From NCBI GenBank assembly GCA_963728295.1, contig CAVSKB010000016.1, positions 62,001-126,000 of the forward strand: DNA of 64,000 nucleotides. The letters run 5' to 3'. Positions 59,615 to 64,000 of the stretch are shown one piece after another. The position numbers were made by a program, and so were the translations under genes. Source of the DNA: DATJKD01 sp963728295 (GTDB lineage Bacteria > Pseudomonadota > Gammaproteobacteria > Steroidobacterales > Steroidobacteraceae). The notes beneath the pieces were generated by a model that did not search any database, was not told where the DNA came from, and saw only the letters and a list, made by a program, of their open reading frames with translations. Position 1 is the first letter of the stretch. Every line of letters begins with the position of its first letter.

Positions 59615-62023
59615 TCAGACGTCGAGGTAAGTCACCGACAGCGCGTTGCGCTCGATGAACTCGCGTCGCGGCTCGACCTGATCGCCCATCAGCGTGGAGA
59701 AGATCTCGTTTGCGCCGTGCGCGTCATCGATACGCACCTGCACGAGACGTCGCGTCTCCGGGTTGATGGTCGTGTCCCAGAGCTGGCCGGGATTCATCTC
59801 GCCCAGGCCCTTGTAGCGCTGGATCGTCTGACCGCGACGCGCCTGGTCGAGCAGCCAATGAAGTGCCTCGCGAAAGCTGCCTGCTTCCTGAGTCGCCTCG
59901 CCCTTCTTCACGTAGCTGCCCGGACCAAGAAGGCCGGACAGCGTGCGCGCGAGCTCGCTGATGCGCCGGTACTCGCTCGAGCTGAAGAACTCGCGATGCA
60001 GGTGCTTCTCGGTCGTGCTGCCGTGCTCGATGCGCGCGATCAGCAGATGGGCTGACGGACCCGACTGCAGCGTGACCCGGTAGCTGCGTCCGGCGACGTC
60101 GCCGGTGTTGAGCAGCCGCTCGAGCTCGCGGCCCCATTCGCCGAGACGCCGCGGATCCTCGGCCTCTGCCGCGCTCAGCTCCGGGAGCTGCAGCATCTGC
60201 TCGAGCACACGTTGGTCGTAGCGCCGCGCCGCCCGGCGCGCCGCTGCCTGGAACTCCATGTAGCGGCGCGCGAGCGTATCGAGCACCGATGCCGGCATCG
60301 CAGGGGCGTCCGCGCTCACGTGCAGCTCGGCGTCTTCGAGCGCGGATCGCAGCAGCATCTGGTTGAGCTCGCCGTCGTCCTTCACGTACTGCTCGCTCTT
60401 GCCCTTCTTGACCTTGTAGAGCGGCGGCTGCGCGATGTAGATGTGCCCGCGCTCCAGCAGCTCCGGAATCTGGCGGTAGAAGAAAGTCAGCAGCAGCGTG
60501 CGGATGTGCGAGCCGTCCACGTCCGCGTCGGTCATGATGATGATGCGGTGATAGCGCAGCTTGGCGAGGTCGAACTCTTCCTTGCCGATGCCGCAGCCGA
60601 GCGCCGTGATCAGCGTGCCAACCTCCGCCGACGAGAGCATCTTGTCGAATCGCGCGCGCTCGACGTTCAGGATCTTGCCCTTCAACGGCAGGATGGCCTG
60701 CGTGCGCCGGTCGCGGCCCTGCTTGGCGGAGCCGCCGGCCGAATCACCCTCGACGATGAAGAGCTCGGACAGCGCCGGATCCTTCTCCTGGCAGTCGGCG
60801 AGCTTGCCCGGCAGACCCGCTATATCGAGTGCGCCCTTGCGGCGCGTCAGCTCGCGCGCCTTGCGCGCGGCCTCGCGTGCGCGGGCTGCGTCGATGATCT
60901 TCGCCACCACGGCCTTCGCCTGGGTCGGCGTCTCGAGCAGGAACTCCGACAGCTTCTCGGCGACCAGCGACTCGACCACGCCCTTCACCTCGGACGACAC
61001 GAGCTTGTCCTTGGTTTGCGAGGAAAACTTCGGATCGGGGAGCTTTACCGAGAGCACCGCCGTCAGCCCTTCCCGCGCGTCGTCCCCGGTCGTCGGCACG
61101 CGGTCCTTGCGGGTCGCGAGCTCGCGCTCGATGTAGTCGTTCAGCGTCCGGGTAAGCCCGCCGCGGAACCCCGCCAGGTGGGTGCCACCGTCTTTCTGCG
61201 GAATGTTGTTGGTGTAGCAGTACATCGTTTCCTGGTACGAATCGTTCCACTGCATAGCAACTTCGACGACGATGCCGTCACGTTCGGTACGAAACCAGAT
61301 GCAGGACTCATGAATCGGGGTCTTGCTGCGGTTGAGATATCGAACGAACTCGCGAATCCCCCCCTCGTGGTGAAAGGTCTCCTGCTGTTCGTCGCGCTCG
61401 TCAATCAGTTCGATTCTTACGCCAGAATTTAAAAACGACAATTCTCGCAGGCGCTTCTGCAGGATTTCGTAGTTAAATTCAATATTCGTGAAGATCGTGT
61501 CGCTTGGCTTGAAGCGGATGACAGTGCCTCGCCGGTCACTGGGGCCGACTACCGCCAGCGGCGCGAGGGGCACGCCCAGCCCGTACTCCTGGCGATGCTC
61601 CTTCCCGTCCCGGTAGATGGTGAGTAGCAACGTCTCGGAAAGCGCATTGACGACCGAGACACCCACACCGTGCAGGCCGCCGGAGACCTTGTACGAGGAA
61701 TCGTCGAACTTACCGCCGGAATGCAGCACGGTCATGATTACTTCGGCAGCGGAACACCCTTCTTCCGGGTGGATATCCACAGGAATTCCACGCCCGTTAT
61801 CCGCCACGGTGACGGACTGGTCTGCGTGGATGGTGACGGTTATATCGGTGCAGAAACCCGCGAGCGCCTCGTCGACCGAGTTGTCGACGACCTCGAAAAC
61901 CATGTGGTGCAAGCCGGTGCCGTCATCTGTATCCCCGATGTACATTCCGGGGCGCTTTCGGACCGCGTCGAGGCCCTTTAAGACTTTGATTTTGCTTGAA
62001 TCGTAGACGTCGGCGCCACTCAT
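59615..62023 (-). CDS. gyrB: DNA gyrase subunit B
   Basis: An 802-residue ATPase subunit of gyrase. The GHKL ATPase begins KRPGMYIGDTDDGTGLHHMV, with DNGRGIPVDIHPEEG and GGLHGVGVSVVNAL. The TOPRIM domain has EGDSAGGSAKQGRDRR and DADVDGSHIRTLLLTF, and the C-terminus has the signature QRYKGLGEMN. Length and layout, including the insert of about 165 residues in the TOPRIM region, are typical of gammaproteobacterial GyrB. It is the third gene of dnaN-recF-gyrB and converges with the Ig-repeat gene. Confidence 0.97.
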   Translation of the reverse strand: MSGADVYDSSKIKVLKGLDAVRKRPGMYIGDTDDGTGLHHMVFEVVDNSVDEALAGFCTDITVTIHADQSVTVADNGRGIPVDIHPEEGCSAAEVIMTVLHSGGKFDDSSYKVSGGLHGVGVSVVNALSETLLLTIYRDGKEHRQEYGLGVPLAPLAVVGPSDRRGTVIRFKPSDTIFTNIEFNYEILQKRLRELSFLNSGVRIELIDERDEQQETFHHEGGIREFVRYLNRSKTPIHESCIWFRTERDGIVVEVAMQWNDSYQETMYCYTNNIPQKDGGTHLAGFRGGLTRTLNDYIERELATRKDRVPTTGDDAREGLTAVLSVKLPDPKFSSQTKDKLVSSEVKGVVESLVAEKLSEFLLETPTQAKAVVAKIIDAARAREAARKARELTRRKGALDIAGLPGKLADCQEKDPALSELFIVEGDSAGGSAKQGRDRRTQAILPLKGKILNVERARFDKMLSSAEVGTLITALGCGIGKEEFDLAKLRYHRIIIMTDADVDGSHIRTLLLTFFYRQIPELLERGHIYIAQPPLYKVKKGKSEQYVKDDGELNQMLLRSALEDAELHVSADAPAMPASVLDTLARRYMEFQAAARRAARRYDQRVLEQMLQLPELSAAEAEDPRRLGEWGRELERLLNTGDVAGRSYRVTLQSGPSAHLLIARIEHGSTTEKHLHREFFSSSEYRRISELARTLSGLLGPGSYVKKGEATQEAGSFREALHWLLDQARRGQTIQRYKGLGEMNPGQLWDTTINPETRRLVQVRIDDAHGANEIFSTLMGDQVEPRREFIERNALSVTYLDV

Positions 62024-62051
62024 GGGATGCCTGCTGTGGGGAGACGAAGAA

Positions 62052-63125
62052 TTATATCAGACGGGTCAATTTTCCGTGTTCCACGTGGAACGTCGCGACC
62101 GGCCCGAGGCTCTCGAAGGCAGGGAGATCCGGGTCCAGAGCCGTGATGAACAGCTGCAGCGGCAGCTCAAGGACCTCGCTCAATAGCCTCTTCAGACTCA
62201 TCGAGTCGAGCTCGGCCGCAGGGTCGTCCACAAGCAGGGCCGCCGTTGGCGAGCCCTGCTCCGAGTCGCATCGTAGCTGTCCCAGCAGCATTGCGGCCGC
62301 GACCAGCTTTTGCTGGCCACGGGAGACTCGATCTCGGGCCGGCTGGCCATCGACTCGGATCTGAAGGTCGGCCCGGTGCGGTCCGACGTGCGTTAGTCCG
62401 CGCTCGCTGTCCCGGCCCCAGGATCTATCGAGCGCCTCCCGTAAGGAACGCTCGGCGGCCCAACCTTGTGAAAGGTGCAGCTCGACCGAGTGTCCGAGCA
62501 GACGCTCAGCCATGGAGCGTACCTGGGGGTTAAGCATCGCAAGGTACCGCTGGCGGGCCGCTGCGATGCGTTCGCCGGTGTCGATCAGGTCCGCGTCCCA
62601 CACACGCACGAGGTCCGGCGTCGCACGCGTCCGCAGGGCTGCGTTTCGCTGCCTAAGCGTGCGTTGGAATCGCTGCCACGTCGCTACGAACGATGGTTCC
62701 ACGTGGAACACACCCCAGTCGAGAAATCGCCGACGGTGCTGCGGTCCCTCCTCGATAAGCTGGTGGAGCTCGGGATCGATCGCTTGGACGGGGAAAATGG
62801 TGGCTAGCTCAGCGATTCCAGTAACGACCTGACCATCGAGCCGCGCCTCCAGGCCGGCTGGCCCAAAGCCAAGGCCCAGGACACTCCTGCGGTGCGTACG
62901 GATCAGATTCCCTGCGATGGTGAGGCCATCGGCCCCAGCGTGCACCAGGGTGTCGTTTTTTGAGGCACGGAACGACCGGGCGCGTCCGAGAAAATAAATA
63001 GCCTCGAGAAGGCTGGTCTTTCCGGAAGCGTTGGCGCCGTAGATCAGATTGCGACGAGCGTCGAATGCTAGGTCGGCAGTCTGTATGCACCGGACATTTT
63101 CGATGCGTAGCCGCTCGAGTGTCAT
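62052..63125 (-). CDS. recF: DNA replication and repair protein RecF
   Basis: A 357-residue SMC-like ATPase that helps load RecA at gaps. The N-terminus MTLERLRIENVRCIQTADL leads to Walker A YGANASGKTSLLEAIYF. The signature motif is in RVSRGQQKLVAAAMLLGQL and Walker B in AALLVDDPAAELD. It starts 12 bases after the dnaN stop and precedes gyrB by 28 bases, in the conserved origin-region order. Confidence 0.95.
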   Translation of the reverse strand: MTLERLRIENVRCIQTADLAFDARRNLIYGANASGKTSLLEAIYFLGRARSFRASKNDTLVHAGADGLTIAGNLIRTHRRSVLGLGFGPAGLEARLDGQVVTGIAELATIFPVQAIDPELHQLIEEGPQHRRRFLDWGVFHVEPSFVATWQRFQRTLRQRNAALRTRATPDLVRVWDADLIDTGERIAAARQRYLAMLNPQVRSMAERLLGHSVELHLSQGWAAERSLREALDRSWGRDSERGLTHVGPHRADLQIRVDGQPARDRVSRGQQKLVAAAMLLGQLRCDSEQGSPTAALLVDDPAAELDSMSLKRLLSEVLELPLQLFITALDPDLPAFESLGPVATFHVEHGKLTRLI

Positions 63126-63137
63126 CCGCTAAAAGGC

Positions 63138-64000
63138 TTAGAGCCTCATCGGCATCACGACAAAGCTCGTCGTGGTGTCGGCTGCGGCTCGAATGAGGCA
63201 GCTGTTGTTCCCGTCCGTCAGGCCGATGTGGACCTCCTGCGCGTCGATCGCCGCAAGCGCGTCCATCAGGTAATTCACGTTGAAACCAATCTCGAGCTCG
63301 TCGCCCTCGTACCCGACCTCGAGCTCTTCCTCCGCCTCTTCCTGCTCGGGATTATGCGACTGGATCAACAAGGCGTTCGGCTTCAGCGCGAACCGGATCC
63401 CCCGATACTTTTCATTGGACAGGATTGCCGCTCGCTGCAAGGCATGCCGCAGATCGTCCCGCACGGCAGACACGACACGCGGAGGGTTGGTCGGAATCAC
63501 CCGACCGTAATCCGGAAAGCGTCCGTCGATGAGCTTCGATGTAAACCGAACGTCGCTGATCTGGACGCGAACGTGATTGGATCCGATGCCAATTTCGAGG
63601 ATCTGGTCACCGCCTCCGAGGATCCGTTGCAGCTCGAGGACGCCCTTTCGGGGAATGATGACCTGTTGCCCTGCCTTGCCCCCCTCCGGCAATTCAATTT
63701 CCGCCATTGCCAGGCGATGGCCGTCAGTTGCGACAGTTCGAAGCATTTTCGCCGAAGTTTCGAGCAATAGGCCGTTCAGGTAGTAGCGCACGTCCTGCTG
63801 GGCCATGGAGAAATGGGTCTTGTCCAGCAAGTACTTGAAGTCCTTCTCGGCCACCTTGAGCGTCTGCTGCGCGTTGATCTCGTCAACCGTCGGAAATTCT
63901 CCCGCAGGCAGCGTGGAGAGGGTGAAGCGGCTGCGCTTCGCACGTAGCTGCAGTCGCTCGCCTTCGAGCGCGATCGTGATCTCCGAGCCCTCGGGCAACG
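63138..64000 (-). CDS. dnaN: DNA polymerase III beta subunit (sliding clamp), 5' end outside window
   Basis: At least 287 residues of the sliding clamp are present; about 80 N-terminal residues of the usual 366 lie beyond the right edge. Recognisable segments are TLPAGEFPTVD, VRYYLNGLLLE, VATDGHRLAMAEIELP, ISDVRFTSKLIDGRFPDY and the C-terminal VVMPMRL, which forms the partner-binding pocket. With recF and gyrB downstream it marks the replication-origin neighbourhood; dnaA and oriC should lie just to the right. Confidence 0.97.
   Translation of the reverse strand, partial: LPEGSEITIALEGERLQLRAKRSRFTLSTLPAGEFPTVDEINAQQTLKVAEKDFKYLLDKTHFSMAQQDVRYYLNGLLLETSAKMLRTVATDGHRLAMAEIELPEGGKAGQQVIIPRKGVLELQRILGGGDQILEIGIGSNHVRVQISDVRFTSKLIDGRFPDYGRVIPTNPPRVVSAVRDDLRHALQRAAILSNEKYRGIRFALKPNALLIQSHNPEQEEAEEELEVGYEGDELEIGFNVNYLMDALAAIDAQEVHIGLTDGNNSCLIRAAADTTTSFVVMPMRL

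Noticed and set aside
59584..64000. Replication origin (oriC) within the window
   Set aside because: The dnaN-recF-gyrB order shows the origin is close, but dnaA and a DnaA-box-rich, AT-rich gap are not present before the right edge.

Overview
The window is 64 kb of GC-rich, gene-dense chromosome from a gammaproteobacterium. Support comes from the origin-proximal dnaN-recF-gyrB order, glyQS-plsC, the rhodanese-grxC-secB-gpsA and envC/ctpA group, glnA-ntrBC, tatABC, and a bifunctional class A PBP followed by an LpoP-like lipoprotein. Many secreted peptidases, a TPR-sulfotransferase and TonB receptors suggest the Steroidobacterales/Nevskiales/Xanthomonadales neighbourhood. That placement is inference. 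No tRNA, rRNA, insertion sequence, prophage or CRISPR array was found.

Layout. 1-5.7 kb: end of cyoE, a VanZ-like membrane protein, a DUF885 lipoprotein and two divergent DJ-1/PfpI-type genes, one of them an AraC-type regulator. 5.7-17.5 kb: uvrD, trkAH, mrcB-lpoP, a glycosyltransferase joined to the remnant of an LpxH-like phosphoesterase, dtd and tatABC. 17.5-38.5 kb: an accessory region with a GH105 hydrolase, a CocE-type hydrolase, an S51 (cyanophycinase-like) peptidase, a TonB receptor, an unrecognised propeller protein, a TPR-sulfotransferase, an S9 peptidase, two POT transporters, an M2 dipeptidyl carboxypeptidase, an OPT transporter and small membrane proteins. 38.4-47.8 kb: DJ-1, ctpA, a GGDEF-EAL protein, envC, rhodanese-grxC-secB-gpsA, a CBS protein and a class 1B-type PyrD. 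47.8-56.5 kb: ntrC, ntrB, a DUF4124 protein and glnA with a sigma-54 promoter, then glyQ, glyS and plsC. 56.5-64 kb: a class I cyclic-di-GMP riboswitch leading a secreted protein of eight Ig-like repeats plus FN3, then gyrB, recF and dnaN on the opposite strand.

How the genes work together. The accessory region reads as a peptide-scavenging locus: exported peptidases release short peptides and three transporters import them. Nitrogen control (ntrBC-glnA) lies elsewhere in the window. The most notable regulatory element is the c-di-GMP riboswitch, which has a 12-bp perfect alternative pairing downstream of the aptamer. It links a second messenger, turned over by enzymes such as the EAL protein here, to a large repetitive surface protein.

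Caution on sequence quality. At least twelve genes have frames broken by single-base indels. By my reading about 22 are +1 insertions and one is a deletion. This one-sided pattern looks like sequence error rather than gene decay, so these genes are annotated at full extent with the shifts noted.
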